Translations under genes and position numbers: made by a program | The notes under the pieces: generated by a model | What the model was told of the DNA's origin: nothing | Databases searched by the model: none | The model's input: only the letters and a program-made list of their open reading frames with translations | Part shown: positions 27,377 to 36,485 of the stretch, piece after piece | Layout of the letters: every line of letters starts with the position of its first letter | How positions within the stretch are numbered: the stretch's first letter is position 1 | NCBI GenBank assembly: GCA_947492185.1 | Contig: CANLMR010000001.1 | Location: 558,001 to 622,000, forward strand | Source of the DNA: an uncultured Tenacibaculum sp. | GTDB taxonomy: Bacteria > Bacteroidota > Bacteroidia > Flavobacteriales > Flavobacteriaceae | DNA length: 64,000 bases | Reading direction: 5' to 3'

Positions 27377-27395
27377 CAAGATTAAATCAATCTTG
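27377..27395 (-). promoter_or_regulatory. Inverted repeat, possible XRE operator
   Basis: CAAGATT at 27377-27383 and AATCTTG at 27389-27395 are perfect inverted repeats with a 5-bp spacer. A TAAATTTG -7-like box on the - strand (27405-27412) lies 9 bp upstream. The position between promoter and start suits autorepression. Confidence 0.35.
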
Positions 27396-27565
27396 GAGTT
27401 TTCTCAAATTTAACCAATGAATTTGATACGACATTCATATGACATTAATGCGAAAAAGGAAGTGAAAACGTCATATTCAATAAAAACTAATGGATTTTAA
27501 AACTAATAATATTATCATCACTAATCTCTAGAGTGGTATATACGTCTTTTTCAAAGTGTTTTTAA

Positions 27566-29071
27566 TTAGTTGCTATCTATAAAGTTAATAAGTTGATTAA
27601 GTTGGTAATCTTCGTTAAAAAAAATTTGATCTAGATTTCTTTCTATTTCAATATCTGGCTTGGTGCCAATTCCATCTAAAACTTTCCCATTTTTTTGAAA
27701 AGAAACCATAGTGCTTATTTTACCGCGTAACTTAGAGTTAGGTAATTTAAACCTTATACTGTTACCACTAGAACCGTCTGTATTAACTCCAACAACCTTT
27801 ATGTTGGGTAAGTCTTTAAAAACTGAAGCTAAAACTGATGCAGCACTAAAACTTCTTTCATTAGCCAAAATATAGATAGGTTTATTATAATGATATTTGT
27901 TTTTAGAAAGTTTTAACCCATTAAGAATATAATAATAGTAATCACTAAATTTATTACTATCTAAATTATACATAGGATTGAATTCAGTCATAAATGTATC
28001 TACAGCAACTTTTTCTCTTTTATTTAATTCGTTTTTTGTAAATAAATACCGGGAGTGTAGCTCTTCTATTATTTCTTTTTTAAGAGGGAATTCACCTCTT
28101 TGCTTAACTACATTTGCTACATAAATTGAATCTGGATGAATAAAATAACCTGCTAGTTCTTGAATTAAATCTCTTGTGCCTCCAGAGTTGTCTCTAACAT
28201 CGATTATTAAAGCTTTGCTATTTTTTGATTTTCTCATAAAATCATTTAAAGTATTAAAGAAAATAGGAGCATCTTTTTTTTCTAGCATATCAGGAATTTG
28301 TATATAAGCAATTTGTTTTTTTAATTTAAAAAATCGCTTAATATATTTTTGATCATTATATTTTTCATCTTTTATATAGAATATATTTCTATAGAATTTT
28401 TCATCCCATAATCTTACTCTTTTCTTTCTTGAAACTAAATCTATTTTGAAGCTCTTTTCCTTTCCATCTTCATTAGTTAGAGTTAGTAAAATAGTTTTTG
28501 ATAATTTAATATTTAGCGTCTTAAATATAGTTTGAATATCTCTTAGTTCTCTTACGGCATAGGTGAAGTAAGATTTTTCAGGAGCCTTTTTTTCTCTGGG
28601 AACAATTTGTGCTAATATTTTTTCTGTGGGTATTTTATTGATTGATTTTAGATAAGGAAATTTGGTGTTTAAAAAATTATACTTTTTAGTTATTTTGTCT
28701 CGATTGAGTACGAGAACTTTATTTTTAAAAGGAGCGAATGATAGTGGTAAAAAAAGAGAATCTCTAGAATTATATCCTTTTATATAAGCATGTCTGTCTC
28801 CAATTCTTCCTAATATTTTAGATAAAAACAAACCAAATTCAAATCTTGTAACTTGTTTTTTTTCAGTTTCTTTAATGAATTTTTTAAATTCTTTTCTATA
28901 ATCAAATCCATTTAAGCCTTGATAAGAAGATTTATTCTGAAGAAGTTTGTCAAGAAATTCTAAATCTTCTTTAATCTTATTCTTTTTCAAGTATTCCGCT
29001 TTATTTTGAGCTTCAATAAAAATACTGTTTAGTAAAAGTACAAGTGTTAGGAATAAAATTGTTTTTTTCAT
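27566..29071 (-). CDS. S41-family peptidase (tail-specific protease-like), exported
   Basis: 501 residues with a signal peptide (about 1-21, ending IEAQ). The S41 core is in the second half: VRDNSGGTRDLIQELAGYF and then NERSFSAASVLASVFKD, where the Ser in SFSAAS is the predicted nucleophile; GVNTDGSSGN and TKPDIEIE are further family marks. No clear PDZ domain is seen in the N-terminal part. These proteases act outside the cytoplasm on damaged or specific proteins. It is a probable single gene between the XRE-type gene and the TonB-dependent receptor; 72 bp separate it from the latter. Confidence 0.85.
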   Translation of the reverse strand: MKKTILFLTLVLLLNSIFIEAQNKAEYLKKNKIKEDLEFLDKLLQNKSSYQGLNGFDYRKEFKKFIKETEKKQVTRFEFGLFLSKILGRIGDRHAYIKGYNSRDSLFLPLSFAPFKNKVLVLNRDKITKKYNFLNTKFPYLKSINKIPTEKILAQIVPREKKAPEKSYFTYAVRELRDIQTIFKTLNIKLSKTILLTLTNEDGKEKSFKIDLVSRKKRVRLWDEKFYRNIFYIKDEKYNDQKYIKRFFKLKKQIAYIQIPDMLEKKDAPIFFNTLNDFMRKSKNSKALIIDVRDNSGGTRDLIQELAGYFIHPDSIYVANVVKQRGEFPLKKEIIEELHSRYLFTKNELNKREKVAVDTFMTEFNPMYNLDSNKFSDYYYYILNGLKLSKNKYHYNKPIYILANERSFSAASVLASVFKDLPNIKVVGVNTDGSSGNSIRFKLPNSKLRGKISTMVSFQKNGKVLDGIGTKPDIEIERNLDQIFFNEDYQLNQLINFIDSN

Positions 29072-29143
29072 TTTTATAGAGATATGATGATATACTTCTA
29101 TAGACAGAAAAAAAAAATAAAGCGTTGCAAAAGTATTATTTTA

Positions 29144-32100
29144 TTAAAACTGATATTTCAATCCTAACTGCGCTTTCCATCTTGAATTAATCACATCAAG
29201 TACCCAAGGTTTTGCATTTTCATCTAATGTGAATTGGTATACAGGTTGATTGTTTTGTACTCTTTGAAACTCTAATAAGTTAAAGTTTGAATTTACAACA
29301 TTAGGCACAAAAACTAAACGTCCCCAACTTTTATTTAACAAATTCAATACATTAAAAACATCAAAGCTTACTTGTAAATTATCGTTGTTTTTAAATGGAA
29401 TATTCAATACGAATTTTGCATCTAATTGATGATTCCAAGGCGTTCTTCCAGCATTTCTTTCAGCATAATTTCCTCTGTTTTCTCTCAAATAATCATTGTT
29501 GTTAATGAAGTCATCTAATCGGGTCCATTGTTCTTGAGCTGAAACCAAAACATTTCCATTGGTATCTGTAATATCTGCTAGTTGAATCTCACTTTGGTTT
29601 TTTGGAATATATACCAAATCATTTCTTGAAGATCCATCTCTATTTACATCTCCTTGATAAACCACTGAATATGGACTTCCTGATGTTCCTGTATATAATG
29701 CAGAAACTTGTAGCTGATAATTATTCTTAAAATCAAAATTATAGTTATGAGAAGAAACAATTTTATGTCGAAGATCAAAGTTAGAAAAAGACACATCTGG
29801 ATTATGTGAATTTATAGCTTGATTCCATTCGAAGTTTGCTGCAGATGAATTACGGACTGTACTTGAAACATCTTTACTTTTCCCATTTGTATAACCTAAG
29901 AAACCAGCATAATTTTCTGTTTCTTTTGAAAGTCCGAAATTGATATTGTAACGATATCCTCTATTGGTGTTGCTTAATAAAAACACATTGGTAAAATCAT
30001 CGTTTACTCGAGTTCCATTGTAAAACAAACGATTGTCTGCTCCCGAATAATTTCCAAATTCTTGGCGTCTATTTATCGATTGAAAAAAAATTCCTTTCAA
30101 TACATCGGTATAGGTTGCTTCTACTGAAAAACGAAAGTTTTGAGAAAGCTTGGCTTCAAAACTCAATCGAGTTTTCCATTCTCTTGGTAATTCAAAATCG
30201 TTATCAATTAAGTTGATTTCGGTTAATCCTGGTTGTTGATTTGCTAAAACACCTAGAATTTCTTCTAATTGAACAACATTCCCATTTGGTCTTATATCAA
30301 CATTAAAATAATCAGTTCCAGAAATGTATTCAGCGTAAGCAAACCATAAATATGGAATTCTTCCCGTAAATAATCCACTTCCTCCACTAAGTGTATACTT
30401 TTTATCTTCATCTAACGTGTAGGTGAAACTTACTCTTGGATTTATATGAGGATTCACGTCAATTTTATTTGTAAACTGACTAAATTCGGGAGTATTAGTA
30501 ACCAAAGGACTTAAAGGTAAATCATCTAATAACAATTGATTGTCTAAACGAACACCGGCATTTACAGTAAATCTATCGTTGATTTTAATTTTATCCTGAA
30601 CATAAAAAGCTGTAGTAAGTACATCTATTGTGGCTGATGGTTGGCTATTTACAAAGTCGAAAGTATTATTAGAAACACGATAAACTCCACGAATTCTTGA
30701 AGGCATATCATTTAAAAAATCATTAACAGAATTGTAAGCCCAACGTCCATTCCAAGCGGTTAAAAAACCATAATCAATATCATTGTATTGCAATAATAAC
30801 CCACCCGTAATGGTGTGATTGTTTTTATAATATGTAAGCTTATCGGTTAACTGAAAAGTGTTCAAGTTGGTATTATAAATAGAGGCTTCCCTGTATGTTC
30901 CTGCGAAAATTCTATTCGAAGAATCATTGATTTCTAAATGTGGAAAAACACGACCATCGTAAGAACGATCTTCTTTTACTTTGTTATAACCTAAAGTTAA
31001 GATATTAGAGGTGTTTTCAGATAAACTAGAGTTTAACTCGAAGGTTGTACTATTTAAAATGCTGTTATGACGATATCCTTGATTCCCAAAATTAAATACT
31101 GCCTGATTCCATTCTAAATTGTCTGCGAAACTTTTCACAAAGTTGTTCCTCAAAGTTAATTTGTGATTTTCAGATAAATTATAATCTAATCTCGCGAATA
31201 TTTTCGTTGAAGCAGTTTGAGTATCCGCATTCTCAAAAGCACCTGGATCATAATTATAATCATTTCTTAATTTATCGGCAATGGCAATTACTGTAGCCTG
31301 ATCAATATTAGAAGCATTGGTTCCAGGAGCTCCTAACACTGGAGTTTTACTTATTGCTTGCTCTACATTTACATAATAGAATAGTTTATCTTTTTGAATT
31401 GCGCCACCTAAACCAGCTCCGAATTGCACATCATAAAAGCTATCAACATTTTGTTCATTTCCTTCTGCGAATTTTCCAATTAAAAGTTGATTGTTTCCAT
31501 ATCCGTAAACTTCACCTTGAGTTTTATTAGTACCGTTTTTGGTTACCACATTAATATTCGCTCCTGTAAAGTTTCCGATACTAACATCAAACGGAGATGT
31601 TTTTACAGAAAGTTCTTTAATCGCACCAAAACTTATGGGCTGACTCCTAGAAAGACTTCCAGGTGTTCCATTAGCAGATGATCCGGAAGCTCCACTTGCA
31701 GGTTCTTGAAAACCAACTACATCATTACTTGCAATTCCATCCACATTAAAGTTGTTAAAACGATTACTTGCACCACCGAAAGAATTTAAATTTGCATCCG
31801 ATAAATTACGCGTTAAATCTTGCACACTTCTACTAATTGATGGAGTTTTAAGCAATTGCTCCGTAGAAATATTTCTAGTTTTTTTAGTTACAGAAGAATT
31901 AATAACAACTTCATCAAGAGTTGTGCTTTCTTCAGTTAATACGATATCTAAAGTTGTTGTTTTTCCTAAGTTGATTTGAATGTTAGATTTCTGATATGTG
32001 TGAAAACCGATAAATTGAATTTCTAATCGATATTGATTTCCTGGAGGAATATTGGCTATTAAATAATGACCAGATTCTTGAGAGATTGTGGTGTATTTTG

Positions 32101-32251
32101 AGTTGGTATCTATATCAGTAAGAATAACGGCTGCATAAGGAACAGTAATTTTCGTGTTATCAGTAATTTTTCCTTCTAGAATACCTGTAGTTTCTTGTGC
32201 AAAAGTGAATTGTATCGTAAATAATAAAACTATAAAAATTGAAATTTTCAT
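29144..32251 (-). CDS. TonB-dependent receptor, Oar-like
   Basis: 1035 residues. Signal peptide about 1-18 (ending FAQ), a carboxypeptidase-regulatory-like domain at about 20-110 (GILEGKITDNTKITVPYAAVILTD), a plug domain at about 130-250 and a barrel ending in KYQF. The plug contains an FNNFNVDGIASND segment typical of Oar-type receptors, and there is no SusD partner, so it is not a SusC/SusD pair. Oar-like proteins are linked to protein or peptide handling and adhesion; the ligand is unknown here. A cysteine-free barrel and the upstream S41 protease make peptide uptake conceivable. Confidence 0.82.
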   Translation of the reverse strand: MKISIFIVLLFTIQFTFAQETTGILEGKITDNTKITVPYAAVILTDIDTNSKYTTISQESGHYLIANIPPGNQYRLEIQFIGFHTYQKSNIQINLGKTTTLDIVLTEESTTLDEVVINSSVTKKTRNISTEQLLKTPSISRSVQDLTRNLSDANLNSFGGASNRFNNFNVDGIASNDVVGFQEPASGASGSSANGTPGSLSRSQPISFGAIKELSVKTSPFDVSIGNFTGANINVVTKNGTNKTQGEVYGYGNNQLLIGKFAEGNEQNVDSFYDVQFGAGLGGAIQKDKLFYYVNVEQAISKTPVLGAPGTNASNIDQATVIAIADKLRNDYNYDPGAFENADTQTASTKIFARLDYNLSENHKLTLRNNFVKSFADNLEWNQAVFNFGNQGYRHNSILNSTTFELNSSLSENTSNILTLGYNKVKEDRSYDGRVFPHLEINDSSNRIFAGTYREASIYNTNLNTFQLTDKLTYYKNNHTITGGLLLQYNDIDYGFLTAWNGRWAYNSVNDFLNDMPSRIRGVYRVSNNTFDFVNSQPSATIDVLTTAFYVQDKIKINDRFTVNAGVRLDNQLLLDDLPLSPLVTNTPEFSQFTNKIDVNPHINPRVSFTYTLDEDKKYTLSGGSGLFTGRIPYLWFAYAEYISGTDYFNVDIRPNGNVVQLEEILGVLANQQPGLTEINLIDNDFELPREWKTRLSFEAKLSQNFRFSVEATYTDVLKGIFFQSINRRQEFGNYSGADNRLFYNGTRVNDDFTNVFLLSNTNRGYRYNINFGLSKETENYAGFLGYTNGKSKDVSSTVRNSSAANFEWNQAINSHNPDVSFSNFDLRHKIVSSHNYNFDFKNNYQLQVSALYTGTSGSPYSVVYQGDVNRDGSSRNDLVYIPKNQSEIQLADITDTNGNVLVSAQEQWTRLDDFINNNDYLRENRGNYAERNAGRTPWNHQLDAKFVLNIPFKNNDNLQVSFDVFNVLNLLNKSWGRLVFVPNVVNSNFNLLEFQRVQNNQPVYQFTLDENAKPWVLDVINSRWKAQLGLKYQF

Positions 32252-32382
32252 GTTTGTAATAATGTGTTTCAGTAAATGAATTGGTTTGATGTTCAGTCAC
32301 GACAATTCTGTGGTAGCTTAGATGAAATATCATTCATGAAAATTCTGTTCGCAGAAATACAGTGACGTAATAATTGAGTTTG

Positions 32383-33075
32383 TTATGAAATTAGAACTGA
32401 AGGAGAACCTTTGTTAAAGGTGTCAGAAGAGTATCTTGAAATGTAGCTATTGAAAATTTCTACTACAAACTCTTTAGGAAAAGAAAGAATTGAAAGTATA
32501 AGATGTTTCAGAATCAAACTGGTGTTTCTGAATCGATTGATAAAAAAATATAAATCTTTTGTTTCATCAATATCTTTTAATACTTGAATATTCCTAGTGG
32601 TGTGCTTTTTTGAATTTAAATACAGTTCTAAAGCACTAAAAAGAGAATTGCTTTGCCAAGGTAACTTTTGAAATTCTTCTGTATTGAAAGTACTTTTTGA
32701 AAGTGTAATCAAATAAGATCCTCCATCCATAGAAGGTCCTAAAGTGAGAATTTTATCATGTAAATTCTCTTTGGCAGAAAGTAAATGTTGAGTTTTTAAA
32801 TCAGGAGTATCGTTTCCAATAGTAATTACAGCATCGTAACCTTGCTTAAAAACTGATGCTATGGCATTACTAAAACGTTCACCAAAGTTTTTTCCAATCT
32901 GATTTGCATCTGAGAAAAGTACAACATCTAAACCTGTTTGTTTCGCTTTTGAGAGTGTATCTTCATTGAAATATTCATATAGGTTTTTAGAACCTGATAA
33001 ATTCTTTTGTTTCAATTCCTCTTCAGGAGAATTGGCAAAAAGTAAAATTGCGGTATGAATATTCTTGTTATGCAT
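32383..33075 (-). CDS. DUF2064 / TIGR04282-like nucleotidyl- or glycosyl-transferase
   Basis: 230 residues resembling the TIGR04282 family: ILLFANSPEEE near the start, ITIGNDTPDL and GPSMDGGSYLI in the middle correspond to GSDLYDL and GPAEDGGYYLL of the paralogue at 35386-35991. The family is GT-A-like and is annotated as an arsenosugar biosynthesis glycosyltransferase. This copy lies beyond the arsenosugar operon terminator and has an extra C-terminal tail of about 40 residues rich in hydrophobics. It may have a related but separate job; the N-terminal motif is more divergent. Confidence 0.65.
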   Translation of the reverse strand: MHNKNIHTAILLFANSPEEELKQKNLSGSKNLYEYFNEDTLSKAKQTGLDVVLFSDANQIGKNFGERFSNAIASVFKQGYDAVITIGNDTPDLKTQHLLSAKENLHDKILTLGPSMDGGSYLITLSKSTFNTEEFQKLPWQSNSLFSALELYLNSKKHTTRNIQVLKDIDETKDLYFFINRFRNTSLILKHLILSILSFPKEFVVEIFNSYISRYSSDTFNKGSPSVLIS

Positions 33076-33144
33076 TAATTAGTTTCGACACATTAAGTCG
33101 AGGTAAATCCTATGAAATTACGATACCAAGTATAAAAAATAAAA

Positions 33145-33167
33145 AAACACCTCAAGTCGAGGTGTTT
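33145..33167 (-). terminator. Terminator of the arsenosugar operon
   Basis: A perfect 9-bp stem (33145-33153 with 33159-33167) with a 5-base loop. On the - strand it ends in a run of T residues, 22 bp after the arsM stop. Confidence 0.85.
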
Positions 33168-33189
33168 CTATATTGTAATTTGTTGTTTT

Positions 33190-34158
33190 TTAGCAACATC
33201 CTCCACCATCATAATGGAAAGTAGATTCTGAAATGAAAATATCTTTTCTTCCTAAATCTGCTATAGCACCTGCAGTTTTATCGCAAATTGCTAAAGGTTG
33301 ATTTTTCAGTAACGTATGGCCTTTACCATCATCAAAATACTCTTCTTCTCCGAAGTAAATTGCGGCTTTACCTGTAAAAATACAAGGTCCGTCTTCTGGC
33401 ATTGGATCTTTAATGGCAGCAACTTCAATTGATTCAATATAAATCAGTTCTTCAGTTGGATAATTTACAGGATCTAAAATTCTGTATGGTTTTCTTGCTC
33501 TAATTTCTATGGTACCAAAACCAGCATCCGTTAACATTTTAACGTATTCTGCAATTGGTAAACTTCCACTTAAACATAAAGCACGTAAACGCTCATCATT
33601 ACGTAATGTTTCATTCATTGGTTGTTCACAAGTTGGATCACTCATAACTAAACGGCCGTGTGGTTTTAAAACACGATACATTTCAGCAATGGCTTTCTTT
33701 AAATCATCTGCTTTAAAAATATTAAACAAGCAGTTTTGCGCAGCAACATCAATTGAATTATCTTCAACAGGTAAATTCATTGCATCACCTTTACGGAGGT
33801 CAACAAATTCACTTTTGAACCAATCGTTTTGTTCCTCAGCTTCAATAAAGTTTTTACGTGAAGCTTCTAACATTTCATCAACTACATCTAAACCAATTAC
33901 ACCACTTTTATTTCTATTGAAATAGGCAAATTGTAGTAATTCCATTCCACCGCCAACACCAACATATAGCATTTTAGGATTGTTGGTTAAATCTCTTGCA
34001 TGCACAGTAGAACCACAACCGTAGTTCATTTCTTGCATAATTTTAGGGATTTTTAATCCTGGAAGTTCCCAAATAGGATTCGTAGTACAGCATAATCCTA
34101 CATCTGGAGTTAATGCTGCTTCTTTATATACATCTTTTGTTGTTTCTAAATAACTCAT
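33190..34158 (-). CDS. arsM: Arsenite methyltransferase, arsenosugar-type
   Basis: 322 residues. SAM-binding region VGVGGGMELLQFA with the following acidic GLDVVDEM, and conserved cysteines in GLCCTT (Cys23, Cys24), NYGCGS, QNCLF and DPTCEQP that fit arsenic binding; the tail ends GGGCC. ArsM methylates trivalent arsenic, and this version is the form found in arsenosugar clusters, where the dimethylated product goes to ArsS. It is the last gene of the operon, 2 bp after the DoxX gene and before a strong terminator. Cytoplasmic. Confidence 0.87.
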   Translation of the reverse strand: MSYLETTKDVYKEAALTPDVGLCCTTNPIWELPGLKIPKIMQEMNYGCGSTVHARDLTNNPKMLYVGVGGGMELLQFAYFNRNKSGVIGLDVVDEMLEASRKNFIEAEEQNDWFKSEFVDLRKGDAMNLPVEDNSIDVAAQNCLFNIFKADDLKKAIAEMYRVLKPHGRLVMSDPTCEQPMNETLRNDERLRALCLSGSLPIAEYVKMLTDAGFGTIEIRARKPYRILDPVNYPTEELIYIESIEVAAIKDPMPEDGPCIFTGKAAIYFGEEEYFDDGKGHTLLKNQPLAICDKTAGAIADLGRKDIFISESTFHYDGGGCC

Positions 34159-34160
34159 TC

Positions 34161-34574
34161 TTACTTGTCTTTTTTAATTAAAAAGTCTACAGAAAATTTA
34201 TCAAGTTCTTTTGGTAGTAATAGTAAACTTACCAAAAGTATTGTTCTATACATTACATGAGATAAATCCCAAATAGGATCTTTCAATCCATGGCCAAAAG
34301 TCACTATTATAAGAACAAGTGCTAAGGCGTATAAGGCATAATCTCTTTTCAATCCAATGATTAACAAAAAGCCAGCTATCAATTCTGCTAAAGAGGTGAA
34401 ATAAGCAGAAAACAAAAGAATAAAATCAGGTAATAATTCGGAATAACCTGCTTGGAAGAAGTTTTTATAAACTGTGTCCAATCCAAATTTGAATACTTTA
34501 CCAAATCCTTGGAAAAAGAAAATTAATCCCAGAAGAATTCTTATTGTTAAAACGGCTATTTGTTTGTTAAGCAT
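34161..34574 (-). CDS. DoxX-family membrane protein
   Basis: 137 residues with four membrane segments. The start IRILLGLIFFFQGFGKVFKFG and later SLAELIAGFLLIIGL are DoxX signatures. The family is found with redox and sulfur or oxidative stress genes, without a single known reaction. Here it lies between PNP (1-bp overlap) and arsM (2 bp), so it is clearly part of the arsenosugar operon; whether it transports or protects arsenicals is untested. Confidence 0.82.
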   Translation of the reverse strand: MLNKQIAVLTIRILLGLIFFFQGFGKVFKFGLDTVYKNFFQAGYSELLPDFILLFSAYFTSLAELIAGFLLIIGLKRDYALYALALVLIIVTFGHGLKDPIWDLSHVMYRTILLVSLLLLPKELDKFSVDFLIKKDK

Positions 34575-35389
34575 TATAATTTATTAATCAATTCTTTAAA
34601 AATTGTAACCAGTTTTGGTTCTGCTTTACCTGCAACTGAAATAATATCTGCAATATCTACAGGTTGTAAATTTTTAGGGTCGCATTCATCAGTTAAAACT
34701 GAAATAGCACAACAAGGAATATTTAATTGTTTAGCTACAATTACTTCAGGAACAGTACTCATTCCAACAGCATCTGTTTCTAGTATTTGAAGCATTCTGT
34801 ATTCTGCACGCGTCTCTAATTGCGGACCTAATACACTTGCATAAATCCCTTCATGTAGGGTTATGTCGTTCTGTTTTGCGATAACTTTCAGGTGGTCGTT
34901 TAATTTTTTTGAATACGGTTCTAACATGTCGGCAAAAATGTTTCCAAATTCTTTTGCTTCTTTAAAAGCTAAAGGAGAACTACCTTGTAAATTGATATGA
35001 TCTTCAATTAACATTAAATCTCCTTTTTTATAGGAAAGATTAATTGCTCCTGAAGCATTTGAAACTAAAAGATTTTTAATTCCTAGTCCATGCATCGTTC
35101 TAATTCCGTATGTAACTTCCCAAGGAGTATAGCCTTCATACAAATGAAAACGACCAGACATCACAACTACATTTTTACCTGATAATTTTCCGAAGATTAA
35201 TTTTCCTGAATGAAATTCAACGGTTGCTTCTGGGAAATTTGGAATTTCACTGTATTGAATTTCTTGAGTGATTTCTATATCATCAACTAACTTACCTAAA
35301 CCTGTTCCTAATACGATTCCTACTTCTGGAGTATCAATATTTTTATCGGTTAGATATTTTATAGTTTCTTGTAGTTGTTGTTGTTTCAT
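34574..35389 (-). CDS. Purine nucleoside phosphorylase
   Basis: 271 residues, the length of trimeric PNPs (PNP/MTAP type). Family marks: VGIVLGTGLG, SGRFHLYEGY for phosphate and sugar contacts, SNASGAIN, LETRAEYRML and VGMSTVPEV. It splits purine nucleosides with phosphate into base and ribose-1-phosphate. In the arsenosugar operon it plausibly removes adenine from the ArsS product, a 5'-deoxyadenosyl arsenical, leaving the ribose phosphate for glycosyl transfer. This is inferred from gene order. It overlaps both neighbours (4 bp and 1 bp). Confidence 0.9.
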   Translation of the reverse strand: MKQQQLQETIKYLTDKNIDTPEVGIVLGTGLGKLVDDIEITQEIQYSEIPNFPEATVEFHSGKLIFGKLSGKNVVVMSGRFHLYEGYTPWEVTYGIRTMHGLGIKNLLVSNASGAINLSYKKGDLMLIEDHINLQGSSPLAFKEAKEFGNIFADMLEPYSKKLNDHLKVIAKQNDITLHEGIYASVLGPQLETRAEYRMLQILETDAVGMSTVPEVIVAKQLNIPCCAISVLTDECDPKNLQPVDIADIISVAGKAEPKLVTIFKELINKL

Positions 35390-35991
35390 GAATTTAAAAA
35401 TTGTGTGAATGCTGGATGATTTTGAATGTCTTCAATAATATCAACATCGTTAAGTATTGGCAATAAAAATACACTTTGTTTTTTTAAGTCGTTCAAAGTG
35501 GCTTCTCTAACGGATGAGGTTCCCCAATCTTTATTTTTGAAAACTTCGGGATATACTTGCTTTGAGGCTAATAAATAATATCCACCATCTTCTGCCGGAC
35601 CAATAACAACATCATTTGAGTTCAATTGATTAAAAGCTTCCTCGATATGATGTGATTCTAAATCGTATAAATCACTCCCAATTATAGCAACTTTTTCATA
35701 TCCTATTGCGAAAGCAGTGGTGAATGCATTTTGCATTCGTTCTCCTAAATCATCACCTTCTTGTTGTAATTTTTGAAATACGGTAGCATCCCATATGTCA
35801 TTATCTCTCACCTTAACAGAATAAAACACAGCCTTATCAGATGATGTTTGCTGTGTTACTTCTTTAGTTCTGTTTAATAAGAATTTATAGATCTCTAGCG
35901 CTTTTTCATCACCTAGAGATTTTGCAAGTCGAGTTTTTACCTTTCCTAATTCAGGATTTCTGGTAAAAATCATCAACAAATTTTTACTCAT
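35386..35991 (-). CDS. TIGR04282 arsenosugar biosynthesis glycosyltransferase
   Basis: 201 residues. The N-terminal NLLMIFTRNPELGKVKTRLAK pattern is the hallmark of TIGR04282, with GSDLYDLESHHI, GPAEDGGYYLLA and WGTSSVREAT as further blocks. It is a GT-A-like transferase family found next to ArsM/ArsS and predicted to join the arseno-ribose unit to an aglycone; the reaction has been inferred mainly from gene neighbourhoods. It overlaps the rhodanese-like gene by 8 bp and the PNP gene by 4 bp. Confidence 0.88.
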   Translation of the reverse strand: MSKNLLMIFTRNPELGKVKTRLAKSLGDEKALEIYKFLLNRTKEVTQQTSSDKAVFYSVKVRDNDIWDATVFQKLQQEGDDLGERMQNAFTTAFAIGYEKVAIIGSDLYDLESHHIEEAFNQLNSNDVVIGPAEDGGYYLLASKQVYPEVFKNKDWGTSSVREATLNDLKKQSVFLLPILNDVDIIEDIQNHPAFTQFLNS

Positions 35992-36481
35992 ATATCTTAA
36001 TTCCTTTCGTTAACCATACTCCCCATTCTTTATTGAAAGCATGGATTTCTTCAGTGGGTTTATTGTTTTTATTTAGAACCCTATTCCCATTATTTTTCCA
36101 TTCAAAAATGCCGCCATATAAGTTGAATACGTTTGTGTATCCCGCTTTTTTAAGTTGTTCTGCAACATCTTCTGAACGAATACCTAGAGAACAATATACT
36201 ACTATTTTAGCGTCTTTATCTTCTGGTAATTGTTGTATTGTTTTTTGTAAATCGAAATGATCATAACCAACACAAATAGCTTTATTTAGATGGCTTACTT
36301 CAAACTCTCTTGGTTCACGAGCATCTAACAGCACAGTATTTTCATCTTTATCATTTAAATTTTCAATATGAATATAAGGAACTGATTCTTGGTTGAATTT
36401 TTTCAATAACTTCTTTAAACTTCCCTGTGCTTGGGTAGTTTGAATTAAAAATATTGATATGATAAAGACTAATTGTTTCAT
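35984..36481 (-). CDS. Exported rhodanese-like protein
   Basis: 165 residues with a signal peptide (about 1-18, ending TQAQ) and one rhodanese domain with VVYCSLGIRSEDVA, where the Cys is the predicted sulfur carrier. Rhodaneses move sulfane sulfur or bind oxyanions; Acr2-type arsenate reductases share the fold. Being exported and part of the arsenosugar operon, a role in arsenate or sulfur handling in the periplasm is conceivable but unproven. It begins 4 bp after arsS and overlaps the transferase gene by 8 bp. Confidence 0.78.
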   Translation of the reverse strand: MKQLVFIISIFLIQTTQAQGSLKKLLKKFNQESVPYIHIENLNDKDENTVLLDAREPREFEVSHLNKAICVGYDHFDLQKTIQQLPEDKDAKIVVYCSLGIRSEDVAEQLKKAGYTNVFNLYGGIFEWKNNGNRVLNKNNKPTEEIHAFNKEWGVWLTKGIKIYE

Positions 36482-36485
36482 GTGT

